NCBI RefSeq assembly: GCF_016907695.1
Contig: NZ_JAFBCK010000001.1
Location: forward strand, 4,886,001-4,950,000
Length of the DNA stretch: 64,000 nt
From: Actinokineospora baliensis
GTDB taxonomy: Bacteria > Actinomycetota > Actinomycetes > Mycobacteriales > Pseudonocardiaceae
Direction of reading: 5' to 3'
Below the pieces are notes generated by a model that saw only the letters and a program-made list of their open reading frames with translations, had not been told where the DNA came from and searched no databases. This document shows, one piece after another, positions 17,790-26,580 of the stretch. Both the position numbers and the translations under genes were made by a program. The stretch's first letter is position 1, and each line of letters opens with the position of its first letter.

Positions 17790-18848
17790 ATGCCCAGAAC
17801 ACTCGACACCACGCATGACGAGCCGCGCGGTGCGCGCCCGGCGGTCCAGGCCCGGGAGAACCTGCGGCCGGACCTGAAGGCCGCCCTGATGCTGCAGCGG
17901 ACCGCGGGCAACCGGGCGACGAGCCGGTTGCTCGACGCCCGTGCCGTCGGCGGTGGGGTCGAGGGTGGGGAATTGGTGGACAACCGGTCGGGCGCACCGG
18001 CCACGCCGACGGTGCAGCGGGACAGTCCCGAGGACGTGACCGTGGCGTTCGGTGGGCAGGTGCGCAGCGCGTCGACCCCGGCGGGGATGGTGGACCGGAT
18101 CGCGCCGGGGCGGTCGGTGCCATTGGCGTTCACCGTGGCCAACTGGCACACCCCGATGGCCCCGATCACGCTCAGCGTCGCCAACGTCGGCGCGGGCGGG
18201 GTCGCGACGGTCAACGGCGGCGCCACCGCCCAGGTCCAGGCCAGCGGCACGGTGACCGTCGCGGGCACCGACCAGACCGCTGTCGGCCAGGGCGCGCAAC
18301 TGCGGGTCACCGCCACGCTGGGTCGGCGGGTGGTCGCCCAGTCGGCGCCGTTCGCGGTGTGCGCGGTCCCCACCGACTGGACCGACACGCTGATCGGCCC
18401 GGTGACCGGCGCTCGGCGCGGCATCGAGGTCCAGGACGGCTGGTCGTCGGACGGGGGAGGCGGGCTCGCCGACCTGGCCGAGACGGAGATCTCCGAGCAG
18501 GTGCAGTACTCCGGCGGCACCGGCTGCTTCGCCGGGATCAACCGGGGGACCAACTCCGGTTACCTGCCGGGGCACCAGCTGACCACCGACACGCACGCCA
18601 TCGCCACCTCGGCGCTGACCGGCGTGGGCCACCTCGTCGCCGACCAGGTGTCCACCTTCAACGAGAAGCGCACCGGCGCCACCGACGTCCCCATGGCGAA
18701 CTCCGGCATGCGGGTGACCCGCGACGTGCGCGCCAAGTCCGGCGGCGGCTTCGAGATCGAGACCAGCAAGAACGGCGCCGCCACCACCGCACGCGGCTTC
18801 ACCTCCGCCGCGGGTACCGCCGCCATCTCCCTCCGCCAGGACGTCTGA
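17790..18848 (+). CDS. LQRTAGNRA-motif protein (eCIS-associated type)
   Basis: A 352-aa protein whose N-terminus (residues 23-45) reads RPDLKAALMLQRTAGNRATS. The LQRTAGNRA motif is common at the N-termini of proteins linked to extracellular contractile injection systems or their cargo loading. The remainder is Gly/Thr/Ser/Val-rich with few charged residues and resembles beta-rich Ig-like modules, then a C-terminal block with VSTFNEKRTGATDVPM. There is no signal peptide, so it is not Sec-exported. Its TGA overlaps the ATG of the next gene (TGATG). No contractile-system structural genes occur in this window. Confidence 0.7.
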   Translation: MPRTLDTTHDEPRGARPAVQARENLRPDLKAALMLQRTAGNRATSRLLDARAVGGGVEGGELVDNRSGAPATPTVQRDSPEDVTVAFGGQVRSASTPAGMVDRIAPGRSVPLAFTVANWHTPMAPITLSVANVGAGGVATVNGGATAQVQASGTVTVAGTDQTAVGQGAQLRVTATLGRRVVAQSAPFAVCAVPTDWTDTLIGPVTGARRGIEVQDGWSSDGGGGLADLAETEISEQVQYSGGTGCFAGINRGTNSGYLPGHQLTTDTHAIATSALTGVGHLVADQVSTFNEKRTGATDVPMANSGMRVTRDVRAKSGGGFEIETSKNGAATTARGFTSAAGTAAISLRQDV

Positions 18849-19246
18849 TGCCCCACGACTTGGCCGCCACCTACCCGGACTGGCCCGCCAAAGGCCCCAC
18901 CACCGACGGCTGGCGGATCAGCATCGCCACCCCCCACACCGAGTACCGGGTCGACACCCCCATCCACGTGGCCCACGCCGTGGAAGCCCTGACCCCCGGC
19001 CACACCCTCCACGTCATGGGCCCCAAACCCGTCCACGGCGAATGGGTGGACGACACCCTCGTCACCCCACCCCCCGGGGAAGACCCCCTCGTCCCACCCC
19101 TCTACGACGGCCGCGTGATCCCCTCCCCGGCCTTCGACACCAACTACGAGATCACCACCTACACCTTCACCACCCCCGGCCCCCACACCATCCAATGGCG
19201 GCTGGGCGCCCTCACCTCCAACCTCCTCACCCTCACCATCACCTAG
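18848..19246 (+). CDS. Small beta-rich protein coupled to the LQRTAGNRA gene
   Basis: A 132-aa protein with no signal peptide or TM helix. The sequence is rich in Thr, Pro and His, with alternating hydrophobic strands (TPHTEYRVDTPIHVAHAVEA, ITTYTFTTPGPHTIQWRLG) that suggest an Ig-like beta-sandwich. The start overlaps the upstream stop by one base, so the two products are probably made together and may interact. Family not recognised. Confidence 0.7.
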   Translation: MPHDLAATYPDWPAKGPTTDGWRISIATPHTEYRVDTPIHVAHAVEALTPGHTLHVMGPKPVHGEWVDDTLVTPPPGEDPLVPPLYDGRVIPSPAFDTNYEITTYTFTTPGPHTIQWRLGALTSNLLTLTIT

Positions 19247-19732
19247 CGCGCCGCGTCCCCGCTGCCGCAAGCTGCCCGCGAGCGCGGGCCTCGCCACTGC
19301 CTGCAGCACCGAGGCCGTCATGCCGCGCTTCACGTTCCTCGCTCCCTGCCTTCGCGAACCGCGAGCGGCACCTGCTGTACCGCGGCTTGTCCGCGCGCGG
19401 CTTCCTCGGCCACTCAACTGCGGCGTCCCCGCCGACGAAGCCCACTCGCCCTCCGAGTTCTAGGCGTTCGTCACGTCTCGACCGGCCGCCCGCCACACCC
19501 GGGTCAGTGATTCGCCCCGCGGATCGTGCTCGAACTCCCGTCGCATGACCACGCAGCGTGCACCGCATCCCCCTTTCGTGCGAACGGATTCCACTGTGGA
19601 CAGTGGGAACCCGCTGCGGGGTCTCGATCGGGTGGTCGGCGCGGCGAGAAGGCTTGTCCAGGCCCGAACCGGTGAATGCTCGCCTCGGAGCTCGGCCCAC
19701 GAGGGGTCGGGCCCGACCGAGGAGGTCACAGG
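19247..19732. other. Gene-free region
   Basis: About 490 bp without a convincing reading frame; the long open frames here are low-complexity Arg/Gly/Ala shadows. Short palindromes occur but no clear terminator. The final 30 bp carry GAGGAGG, the ribosome binding site of the following secreted-protein gene. Confidence 0.4.
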
Positions 19733-20245
19733 ATGAAGAAGTGGACAGTGGTGGTGCTCGCCCTCGTGTTCGCGACCGGGCTCGTCACGGCCCCGGCGGC
19801 CACGGCCGACCAAGCGGGCAGTCGCCTCAGCGGCGGGTACTGGGTGCTGCGCACCCCCGACGGCGCGGGCCTGGTCGAACGCGACGGTCTGATCGGTCTT
19901 GGTGCCCCGGGTAGAGCGACGCGGTGGCGGATCACCTACGCCGGACCCAGCGACAGCGGTCCGACGTACCTGATCATGGCCAGCAACAACCAGCGCGGCT
20001 GGGTCCTGCCAGGCGCGGCGCCGTCCACGCCGGTCCGGGTGAGCCCGATGCTGTTGCTGCCGACCGACCCGCGCACCCTCCGCTGGACGATCCACAGCAC
20101 CAACCGGGGCGGCAGGCTCGAGATCACCATCAGCTCGGCCCTCAACGGCTGGCCGGTCGTGCCCAACGGCGCCTACGACCCGCGGCTGGTCGTGGTCCCG
20201 GAGACCTTCGCCCCGGTGACCTACCTCGCCACCAGGGTCGGCTGA
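19733..20245 (+). CDS. Small secreted protein, possibly a beta-trefoil inhibitor
   Basis: A 170-aa protein with a Sec signal peptide (MKKWTVVVLALVFATGLVTA, cleavage near TADQA, residue 26). The mature part alternates hydrophobic strands and turns (GGYWVLRTPD, RWRITYAG, RGWVLPGAAP, LRWTIHST). It recalls beta-trefoil peptidase inhibitors of the I66 type, a tentative match only. Lack of cysteines fits that fold. The GGAGG ribosome binding site at 19720-19725 supports the start. Confidence 0.65.
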   Translation: MKKWTVVVLALVFATGLVTAPAATADQAGSRLSGGYWVLRTPDGAGLVERDGLIGLGAPGRATRWRITYAGPSDSGPTYLIMASNNQRGWVLPGAAPSTPVRVSPMLLLPTDPRTLRWTIHSTNRGGRLEITISSALNGWPVVPNGAYDPRLVVVPETFAPVTYLATRVG

Positions 20246-20318
20246 CCCCCGTCACGTCCGCCCACCCGCCGCCGATGATCTTCAGCGACGGGTTCGGGCG
20301 GGCATGGCGGGAGCGGGC

Positions 20319-21356
20319 ATGGCGGGCATCATCATGGGACACGGATCGCACCACGGGAACGACGTGGTCACCGTGCCCGCAGGTCTGCCGCTGCGGTTCT
20401 TCACCGACGAGGGTTCGCCGCTGCTGATGGTCAACCTCCTGGAGTTGCTCAAGCGCGACTACCCCAGGACGCCCATGCACACCGCGGCACCGGGCACCAC
20501 CGTGCCGAACTACCAGTACGCGCCGTTCGAGCCCTACGAGCTACGGGCCATCGCTCAAGCCGACCAGCTGGACCTGCCACGCGTCATCGTCGGCACCCCG
20601 GCCCAACGCACCACGGTGCGACTCTGCGAAGACCCCAAGGGCTGCCCTCCGGCAGGCCCCCACCGCTGCGCCGGGGTGTTCGGCAAGGCCGCGGGGTGGG
20701 CGGAACTGCTGGTGATCTCCTGCCGGATCCACGTCGGCCACCCGCAGCAGCCGACCGTCGCGCTGATGACCCCCACCGGTAGGGACACCTCGGTGTTCGA
20801 CGCGCTGTTCGCCTGGGTGTCCGCCTTCGTCCCCCAGCCGACCGCCGCCCAGGACGTCACGTGGAAGGCGCTCACCGAACGCGAGCGGATCCGCCTCATC
20901 GCCTCGGACGACGAGATCCGGTTCTGGGCGGACTGCTTCGACCTGCGCACCCGCCTCGCCGCGCTCGACAAGGCAGCAGCACTCGACCTGGTCAAAGCCG
21001 CTCCCGAACCCGTCCGGTTCCGCCTGCTGCGCGACTACCCCGCGCACCGCGACCTCGCCCGTGACGGGATCGTCCTCCTGCCCGACGAGCGCCAGGCCAT
21101 CGCCGCCTTCCCCCGCGCCGTGTTCGACGACCAGGTCCGCGTCTGGCTCGACCTCGAGCTGGCGGACCAGATCCGCTGGATGGCCGACCCGACCATGACC
21201 TCCTGGGCCAGCGCCTTCAACGTCCTCGAGATGTTCGACGCGGGCCTGCGCGGACCGGGCCTGCTGGCCATGCTGGGTGAACTCGACGCTGCGGGCAAGG
21301 CTTTCGCGCAGGGTGAGCCCGCCCTGGTCCAGTACCTGGCCGAGCGGAAGGCCTGA
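20319..21356 (+). CDS. Protein with N-terminal GHGSHH domain (Stv-adhesin-like)
   Basis: A 345-aa cytoplasmic-looking protein. The N-terminal about 160 residues (MGHGSHHG, VTVPAGLPLRFFTDEG, LLVISCRIHVG) resemble the domain described as a putative adhesin Stv domain, seen in toxin and injection-system contexts. The C-terminal half is helical and charged (TERERIRLIASDDEIRFWAD). The ATG at 20319 sits 5 bp behind GGGAG; ATG 20304 is an alternative. It follows the LQRTAGNRA group in the same orientation and may belong to it. Confidence 0.6.
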   Translation: MAGIIMGHGSHHGNDVVTVPAGLPLRFFTDEGSPLLMVNLLELLKRDYPRTPMHTAAPGTTVPNYQYAPFEPYELRAIAQADQLDLPRVIVGTPAQRTTVRLCEDPKGCPPAGPHRCAGVFGKAAGWAELLVISCRIHVGHPQQPTVALMTPTGRDTSVFDALFAWVSAFVPQPTAAQDVTWKALTERERIRLIASDDEIRFWADCFDLRTRLAALDKAAALDLVKAAPEPVRFRLLRDYPAHRDLARDGIVLLPDERQAIAAFPRAVFDDQVRVWLDLELADQIRWMADPTMTSWASAFNVLEMFDAGLRGPGLLAMLGELDAAGKAFAQGEPALVQYLAERKA

Positions 21357-21374
21357 CCGGGCAAGATGTGCGGG

Positions 21375-21468
21375 GTGGAGCACCTCGTCGACCTCGATAT
21401 GCCCCCAGTTCCGCGACGTCGATGAGGCCTACGCCGCGGTCGTCGAGAAGGTCGAGGGCTTCCTCTAG
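21375..21468 (+). pseudogene. Short gene remnant with a frameshift
   Basis: A GTG at 21375 opens VEHLVDLDMPP and then hits TGA. The neighbouring frame continues naturally with QFRDVDEAYAAVVEKVEGFL and stops at 21466-21468. Joining the two frames gives a coherent short helical peptide, so this looks like a small gene or fragment broken by an indel near 21400. It overlaps the stop of the convergent VOC gene. Confidence 0.35.
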
Positions 21469-22178
21469 GGCCTGCTCGGCGGCAGCGCGCAGAACTCGTG
21501 CCCGTCGGGGTCGGTCATGACCAGCCAATCGACGTCGCCTTGGCCGATGTCGACGCGGGTCGCGCCGAGGGTGGTGAGCCGGTCGACCTCCGCGGCGTCG
21601 GCTTCCAGGTCGAAGTGCAGCCGGTACTTGCCGGTCTTGGGGTCCAGTGGCGGGCCGCCCCAGGTGATCTTGGGGCCGCCGTGCGGGGAGCGGATCGCGG
21701 TCTCCTCGTCCTGGTCCCACACCAGCGGCCAGCCCAGCGCCGCGCTCCAGAAGTACCCGACCGCCTGCGACCCGTCGCACGCGACCGCCCCGATCAGCCC
21801 GCAGTCGGCCAGGAACCGGTTGCCCGGCTCGATCACGCAGAACTCGTTGCCCTCGGGGTCGGCGAGCACCACGTGCTCCTCGTCCGGCCCCTGACCGATG
21901 TCGATGTGCGCCCCGCCGAGCTCGACCGCCCTGGCCACCCGCCGCCGCTGGTCGTCGAGCGAGGAGCTGGTCAGGTCGAAGTGCATCTGGTTCTGCCCGA
22001 CCTTCGGCCCCGCGCCCGGCACGAACCGGATCAGGAAACCTGTGTCGTCGCCGGGAACCACCGCGACCCCGCCCCTCGGGTCCTCGACCGTCGTCCAGCC
22101 CAGCAGGTCCGCCCAGAACCGGGCCAACCGGGCGGGGTCGTCGGCGTCGAAGCACAGCGCGAGCAGGCGCGAGGTCAT
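21465..22178 (-). CDS. Two-module VOC/glyoxalase-like protein
   Basis: A 237-aa protein made of two related VOC modules. Module 1 (about 1-118) runs from LLALCFDADDPARLARFWADLLGW to VLADPEGNEFCVI. Module 2 (about 120-237) has FWSAALGWPLVWD and a closing MTDPDGHEFCAL. The paired 'DPEGNEFC' and 'DPDGHEFC' ends are the recurrent edge strand with the metal Glu. This glyoxalase-like type is widespread in actinomycetes, usually without a known substrate. I took the ATG at 22178 because it precedes the first strand directly; a longer frame to 22229 has no family match. Confidence 0.8.
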   Translation of the reverse strand: MTSRLLALCFDADDPARLARFWADLLGWTTVEDPRGGVAVVPGDDTGFLIRFVPGAGPKVGQNQMHFDLTSSSLDDQRRRVARAVELGGAHIDIGQGPDEEHVVLADPEGNEFCVIEPGNRFLADCGLIGAVACDGSQAVGYFWSAALGWPLVWDQDEETAIRSPHGGPKITWGGPPLDPKTGKYRLHFDLEADAAEVDRLTTLGATRVDIGQGDVDWLVMTDPDGHEFCALPPSRP

Positions 22179-22275
22179 CCCCGCATCATCGGATCCGCGC
22201 TCAAGACCCCGCAACTCGATTTCGTGCACTCTGGACGGAGATCACGGGATCAACGGCAGGGGTAAAGGAATGGTC

Positions 22276-23766
22276 ATGGAATCGGTGCGCGCCGACGTCG
22301 TCGTTGTGGGTGCGGGTCCGACAGGGTTGATGTTGGCCAACGAGGTGGCGCTGGCCGGGGTCTGTGTTGTTGTGCTGGAACGGTTGCCCGAACGCAGCGG
22401 CCAGTCGAAGGCGTTGAATCTGCAGCCGCGCACGGCCGAGGTGTTCGATTTGCGCGGATTGATGGAATCCACGCGCGAATACGCGCTGGGCACCTGGGGT
22501 GGCGGCCACTTCGGCGGGCGGCCGTTGGGGTACGAGGGCTGGGGGACCAGGCACCCGTACCAGGTGCACATCCCGCAGGCCGGTGTCGAACGCGCGCTGG
22601 AGGAGCGGCTCGGCGAGCAGGGCGTGCAGGTCCAGTGGGGTCACGACGTGCTCGAACTGGCCCAGGACGACACGGGTGTCAACGCTGTTGTCCGCACCCC
22701 GGCCGGAGAACTGGAGGTGCGCGCCGACTACTTGGTCGGATGCGACGGTGGGCGCAGCACGATCCGCAAGCAGCTCGGCGTCGACTTCCCCGGGACGGAC
22801 GCGAGCGTGTTCTCGTTCGTGGCCGACATCGTCCTCGACAAGATGCCTGCCGCGGTCCCGACCCGTCTGCGATCGGTTCGCGACGCGATCGCCAAGAGCA
22901 GCGACCGCGGTGTGGGCGGCCTGATCCCGATGGGCGAGCCCGGTCACTTCCGCCTGGTGTTCACAGATCTGACCGCCACGCCCGACGTCCAGTCGACACC
23001 GGTGTCCGAGGCCGATGTGCTGTCCGCTTTGCGGCACCTGTACGGGGAGGAGGTCGCGGTCCCCGAGGTGCGCTGGGCGTCCCGGTTCACCAACGCCACC
23101 CGCCAGGTCGCCAACTACCGGGTCGGCCGGGTGCTGCTGGCGGGCGACGCGGCGCACATCCACTTCCCCGCGGGCGGTCAGGGCCTCAACCTCGGCATCC
23201 AGGACGCGATGAACCTGGGCTGGAAGCTCGCCGCCGAGGTGCGCGGCACCGCGCCCGAAGGACTCCTCGACACCTACCACGCCGAACGCCACCCGGTGGG
23301 CGCCCGCGTCCTCGACAACACCCGGGCGCAAACCCTGCCACCGCGCCCCACCCCCGAGACCCTCGCGATGCACCGCCTGATCACCCAACTCGCCGAACTC
23401 CCCGAAGCCAACAGGTATCTCGCGGGCATGGTGTCCGGTTTGGACATCCGCTACGCCTTCGAAGGCCCTGAGCACCCCCTTCTCGGCGCTCGCCTGCCCG
23501 ACATCGAGCTGACCACCGGCTGGGCCAGCGATCTCTTCCACCCGGGCCACGGCGTCCTGCTCACCACCGACGACCAGCACGCGAAGGCCGCGGCGGCGTG
23601 GTCGGACCGCGTCGTCACCGCGGTCGTGGCTGACCTCGGCGATCTCGGGGCGGCAGCTGTGCTGGTCCGCCCTGACGGCTACGTGTGTTGGCTCAGCCCA
23701 CTCGACGGTGCCGCCGACTTCGACGAACTGGAGCGAACTCTCGGTGTCTGGTTCGGTCGACCGTGA
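22276..23766 (+). CDS. FAD-dependent aromatic monooxygenase (PHBH family)
   Basis: A 496-aa class A flavoprotein hydroxylase. It has FAD motif VVVGAGPTGLMLANE at residues 9-23, the YLVGCDGGRSTIRK DG motif, and the second FAD motif VLLAGDAAHIHFPAGGQGLNLG. A thioredoxin-like C-terminal domain of about 100 residues closes it. Such enzymes hydroxylate polyketides, phenols or rifamycin-type antibiotics using NAD(P)H and O2; the substrate cannot be told from sequence. AAAGGA lies 7 bp before ATG 22276; ATG 22270 is possible. It is divergent from the VOC gene. Confidence 0.85.
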   Translation: MESVRADVVVVGAGPTGLMLANEVALAGVCVVVLERLPERSGQSKALNLQPRTAEVFDLRGLMESTREYALGTWGGGHFGGRPLGYEGWGTRHPYQVHIPQAGVERALEERLGEQGVQVQWGHDVLELAQDDTGVNAVVRTPAGELEVRADYLVGCDGGRSTIRKQLGVDFPGTDASVFSFVADIVLDKMPAAVPTRLRSVRDAIAKSSDRGVGGLIPMGEPGHFRLVFTDLTATPDVQSTPVSEADVLSALRHLYGEEVAVPEVRWASRFTNATRQVANYRVGRVLLAGDAAHIHFPAGGQGLNLGIQDAMNLGWKLAAEVRGTAPEGLLDTYHAERHPVGARVLDNTRAQTLPPRPTPETLAMHRLITQLAELPEANRYLAGMVSGLDIRYAFEGPEHPLLGARLPDIELTTGWASDLFHPGHGVLLTTDDQHAKAAAAWSDRVVTAVVADLGDLGAAAVLVRPDGYVCWLSPLDGAADFDELERTLGVWFGRP

Positions 23767-23775
23767 CTGTCCATT

Positions 23776-23791
23776 AAGGTCTCTTGACCTT
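23776..23791 (+). terminator. Short hairpin after the monooxygenase
   Basis: AAGGTC (23776-23781) and GACCTT (23786-23791) around a TCTT loop, 10 bp after the stop. It is small and weak. The rest of the 270-bp gap to the next gene shows nothing I can name. Confidence 0.3.
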
Positions 23792-24035
23792 CGTGGCCGT
23801 GAAGCTGCCGCTCGGCGTTCGCCTGCGTTGCCGTGCGGTGGAATCGCTGGTAGGGCAGCTCATCACAGATCGCTATGAACCGAACGGCCTAGCGTCGTTC
23901 GCGTACGGCGGATTGTGCCCCGATGGTCGCTGGGTGAGTGTCTAACGCACCAACCATGCAGACTGTGGGGGCTTCTCGTGGTGTTGGTTCTGGGGCTTCG
24001 CCCTCGCGGTCGATCTGTGAAGGGGACGATCGCTG

Positions 24036-25181
24036 GTGTATTGGCGTAGAAGAACAGTGGCGGTCCGGCGGCTCGCCGTGGGGACTGCCATCGCGCTGAC
24101 GATGGGGGGATTGCTGGCGGTCGAGGCGCAGGCCGAGACCGCGGCCGGGCAGGCCGATTCGGTGACCATCAAGAAGTTCGGTGCCGCGGACCTCAAGCGG
24201 GCGTCGAAGAAGGCCAACCAGCTCGCGGCGGCGAACGTGCGGGAGCGCGGGCGGGTCAAGGAGCACCTCGGCGACGCCGTTCGGGACGGGCGCCTGGTCG
24301 ACGACAGTGAGGTCAGCGTGACCGAACTGCCCGACCCGATCCAGGCGGGGAAGAACATCACCCTCGTCTGGGAGGACGAGAAAGCGCCGGAGTCGTTGCT
24401 GTACGGCCAGAACAAGCGCGCGGGCGGCGAAGGCGACTCCGTCGCGATCGAGTTGCAGATGGCCCGGCCCAAGGACGCGCCCGCGCGGGCCAAGCGCGGT
24501 CTGGAGGCCAAGGGCGGGTCCGGGTACGCGAGCGCGTTCAACATCAGCAACCTGATCGAGGGCGATCACGGGTGCTCCACCGGGTGGTTCGCGCCCCAGT
24601 ACCTGGCGGAGAAGGACCACAAGATCGTGTCCTGCTTCCAGGTGCTGGAGCTGGACAAGAGCCCGGTCTGGGTCTACAACCGCTGGTCGCTGTGGACCCC
24701 GGCGGAGCCGTCGGTCGCCTGGAGCACGGTCGCGACGCTGGACTTCGACGTGCGGTCGAGGCCGTGGAAGGGCCAGGAGAGCAAGGTCAAGGAGCTCGTC
24801 GACTGGGCGCCGCGCAACGCTGACATGATCAACAAGTGCGACACGCCCAAGGAGTTCACCCTCGAGGCGACCGCGGGGCCGTTCAAGGGCTCGGCGAAGC
24901 TGACCGCCAACACGTGCCGCGAGTACATCGTGGACGTCACGGCCGGACAGGGCACCTCCAACACCATCGCGGTGAACTACATCGCCGACAGCTGGGGATC
25001 CTCGCGCGAGGGCCAGATGTACGTCGACGTGGCGGGCAAGTACGACGCGGTCGACGCGACGGTGAACGTCGAGTGGGCCGACTACAACTACATGGAGATC
25101 GGCATCTGCGACGCCGACCCGTGCTTCTTCTCCCCGGACGCGAACGAGCGTTGGGTCAAGAAGGACCCGGGCTGGAACTGA
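24036..25181 (+). CDS. Secreted protein of unknown family
   Basis: A 381-aa protein with a signal peptide (basic MYWRRRTVAVRRL, hydrophobic core, cleavage after VEAQA near residue 33). A charged helical stretch follows (LKRASKKANQLAAANVRERGRVKEH), then a beta-rich region with three pairs of well-spaced cysteines (GCSTGW, VSCFQV, NKCDTP, NTCREY, GICDADPCFF), suggesting disulfides in an exported protein. Family not recognised. It starts with GTG behind AAGGGG. Confidence 0.7.
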   Translation: MYWRRRTVAVRRLAVGTAIALTMGGLLAVEAQAETAAGQADSVTIKKFGAADLKRASKKANQLAAANVRERGRVKEHLGDAVRDGRLVDDSEVSVTELPDPIQAGKNITLVWEDEKAPESLLYGQNKRAGGEGDSVAIELQMARPKDAPARAKRGLEAKGGSGYASAFNISNLIEGDHGCSTGWFAPQYLAEKDHKIVSCFQVLELDKSPVWVYNRWSLWTPAEPSVAWSTVATLDFDVRSRPWKGQESKVKELVDWAPRNADMINKCDTPKEFTLEATAGPFKGSAKLTANTCREYIVDVTAGQGTSNTIAVNYIADSWGSSREGQMYVDVAGKYDAVDATVNVEWADYNYMEIGICDADPCFFSPDANERWVKKDPGWN

Positions 25182-25269
25182 TGTCGCGGGCTAGGTGTAG
25201 CTGAGTACCGGGTGGGTGTCGTGCACGCGGCACCCACCCGTTCGGGTTGTCGGAGTGGATGGGGGAGCG

Positions 25270-26541
25270 GTGGTCGGGGGAGTGCGGTTGAGGTCGCGTC
25301 GGGCGCTGGTGTACTTGAGTTGCCTGTTGGTGCTGGTGGTGGCGGGGATCATCACCATCCGGCTGGCCCAGGGCGACGACGCGCCCGCCGAAGCTGCTCG
25401 GAGCCAAGGAGAATCCGCTTGTAGCGCGCGGAAAACCCGCGAGCACTGCGATGAGGTCCAGCTGGACGGCCACAGCTGGCGGTACACCTATCGGCCCGCG
25501 GAGAAAGCCACCGCGGACACCGTCTTGCTGGACTTCGGTGGACCTGGTCTCTCGGCGTTGTCCGGAAGTCTTGGCCTCGCCCCGTTCCTCGAGGCCTATC
25601 CGCAGCTGTCGAAGCGCTACAACTTCTTGGTCATCGAGGAACCCTGGGTCACGCGGGATCTGCCGGACGGCTGCGACGCCGCGATGACCGAGTACTACTT
25701 GGCCTACCGCAACAGCACCGGTGGGGGCGCCGCCACGAGCAAGTCCATGGTGGACAAATGTGAACTGCGGGGAACGGGGTGGGGGTTCGACCGCGAGTCC
25801 TACGGCAGGCTGACCAAGGCGATCGCCCAGAAGCACGGCAGCGTGCTCAAAGGGTTCATCGGGCACTCCTGGGGCGCGGTCCGACTCGCCTACCTCGGCA
25901 AGGACGCCCCGGACTGGTCCATCCTCATCCGCCCGTTCCCGGTCGGTGTCGACAACGAGACGCTCGTGCAGACGCGATCCCAACTGACCGCCGCGCTGTA
26001 CCCGGCGGTCGCGCAGCTGACTAGGAGCCGGATCGACACCAGGTCGCTCGAGGTGACCCAGTTCGACCAGGCGTCGGCCATCGTCGACCTCGGCTACATG
26101 CCCGGCGAGTACCTGGCCGCCGAATCCGCGGGTGTGCGCGACGGATCCGGCTTGGCGCAGATCGGCAAGCTGTCGGACGCGTTGTGGGGCCGCTACGGCA
26201 CGGACTCGATCTCGCCGAGCACCCTCGCCCAATTCCAAGAGATCTGCGCCGTCGCGGGACCGGTGCCCGCGCAACCCGTGACCATCACCACCTCCGCCGA
26301 CGCCCTCGCCGCCCGCTTCGCCCCGTGCGCCGGATTCACCAAGAACGGCCTCACAGCAGCGATTTCCCCGACGACCTGCGTCGTCACCTCGAAGTACGAC
26401 TCCGTCGCACCCGAGAGTTTGGCCAAGTCGACGTATGGTACGTTGCCGGGCAACGTGAAGTTCGTTGACACCGACGAGAAATCGCATTCCTCGTTCGCCG
26501 GAATAGACCCGTGCCTGACCCACGTGGGCGCCGCAGGCTAG
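25270..26541 (+). CDS. Membrane-anchored alpha/beta-hydrolase
   Basis: A 423-aa protein. A short basic N-terminus and one TM helix (residues 11-30, ALVYLSCLLVLVVAGIITI) anchor an extracytoplasmic alpha/beta-hydrolase. The oxyanion region is LDFGGPG, the nucleophile Ser200 lies in FIGHSWGAV, and a C-terminal Asp and His (SKYDSVAP, DEKSHSS) complete a likely triad. The layout resembles tripeptidyl-aminopeptidase-like S33 enzymes. Start choice is uncertain because GTG at 25216, 25270 and 25282 are all in frame. Confidence 0.7.
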   Translation: MVGGVRLRSRRALVYLSCLLVLVVAGIITIRLAQGDDAPAEAARSQGESACSARKTREHCDEVQLDGHSWRYTYRPAEKATADTVLLDFGGPGLSALSGSLGLAPFLEAYPQLSKRYNFLVIEEPWVTRDLPDGCDAAMTEYYLAYRNSTGGGAATSKSMVDKCELRGTGWGFDRESYGRLTKAIAQKHGSVLKGFIGHSWGAVRLAYLGKDAPDWSILIRPFPVGVDNETLVQTRSQLTAALYPAVAQLTRSRIDTRSLEVTQFDQASAIVDLGYMPGEYLAAESAGVRDGSGLAQIGKLSDALWGRYGTDSISPSTLAQFQEICAVAGPVPAQPVTITTSADALAARFAPCAGFTKNGLTAAISPTTCVVTSKYDSVAPESLAKSTYGTLPGNVKFVDTDEKSHSSFAGIDPCLTHVGAAG

Positions 26542-26580
26542 GCGACGCGCGACACCCGCCGGGCAAAGGAGAGCGGTTAC

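Noticed and set aside
15266..18553. 1095-aa minus strand frame
   Set aside because: Antisense of the MMPL and neighbouring + strand genes; no motifs, and the opposite strand is well supported.
19239..19700. 153-aa minus strand frame after the LQRTAGNRA pair
   Set aside because: Arg-rich, compositionally biased, and it fits a GC-skew shadow rather than a gene; no start signal.
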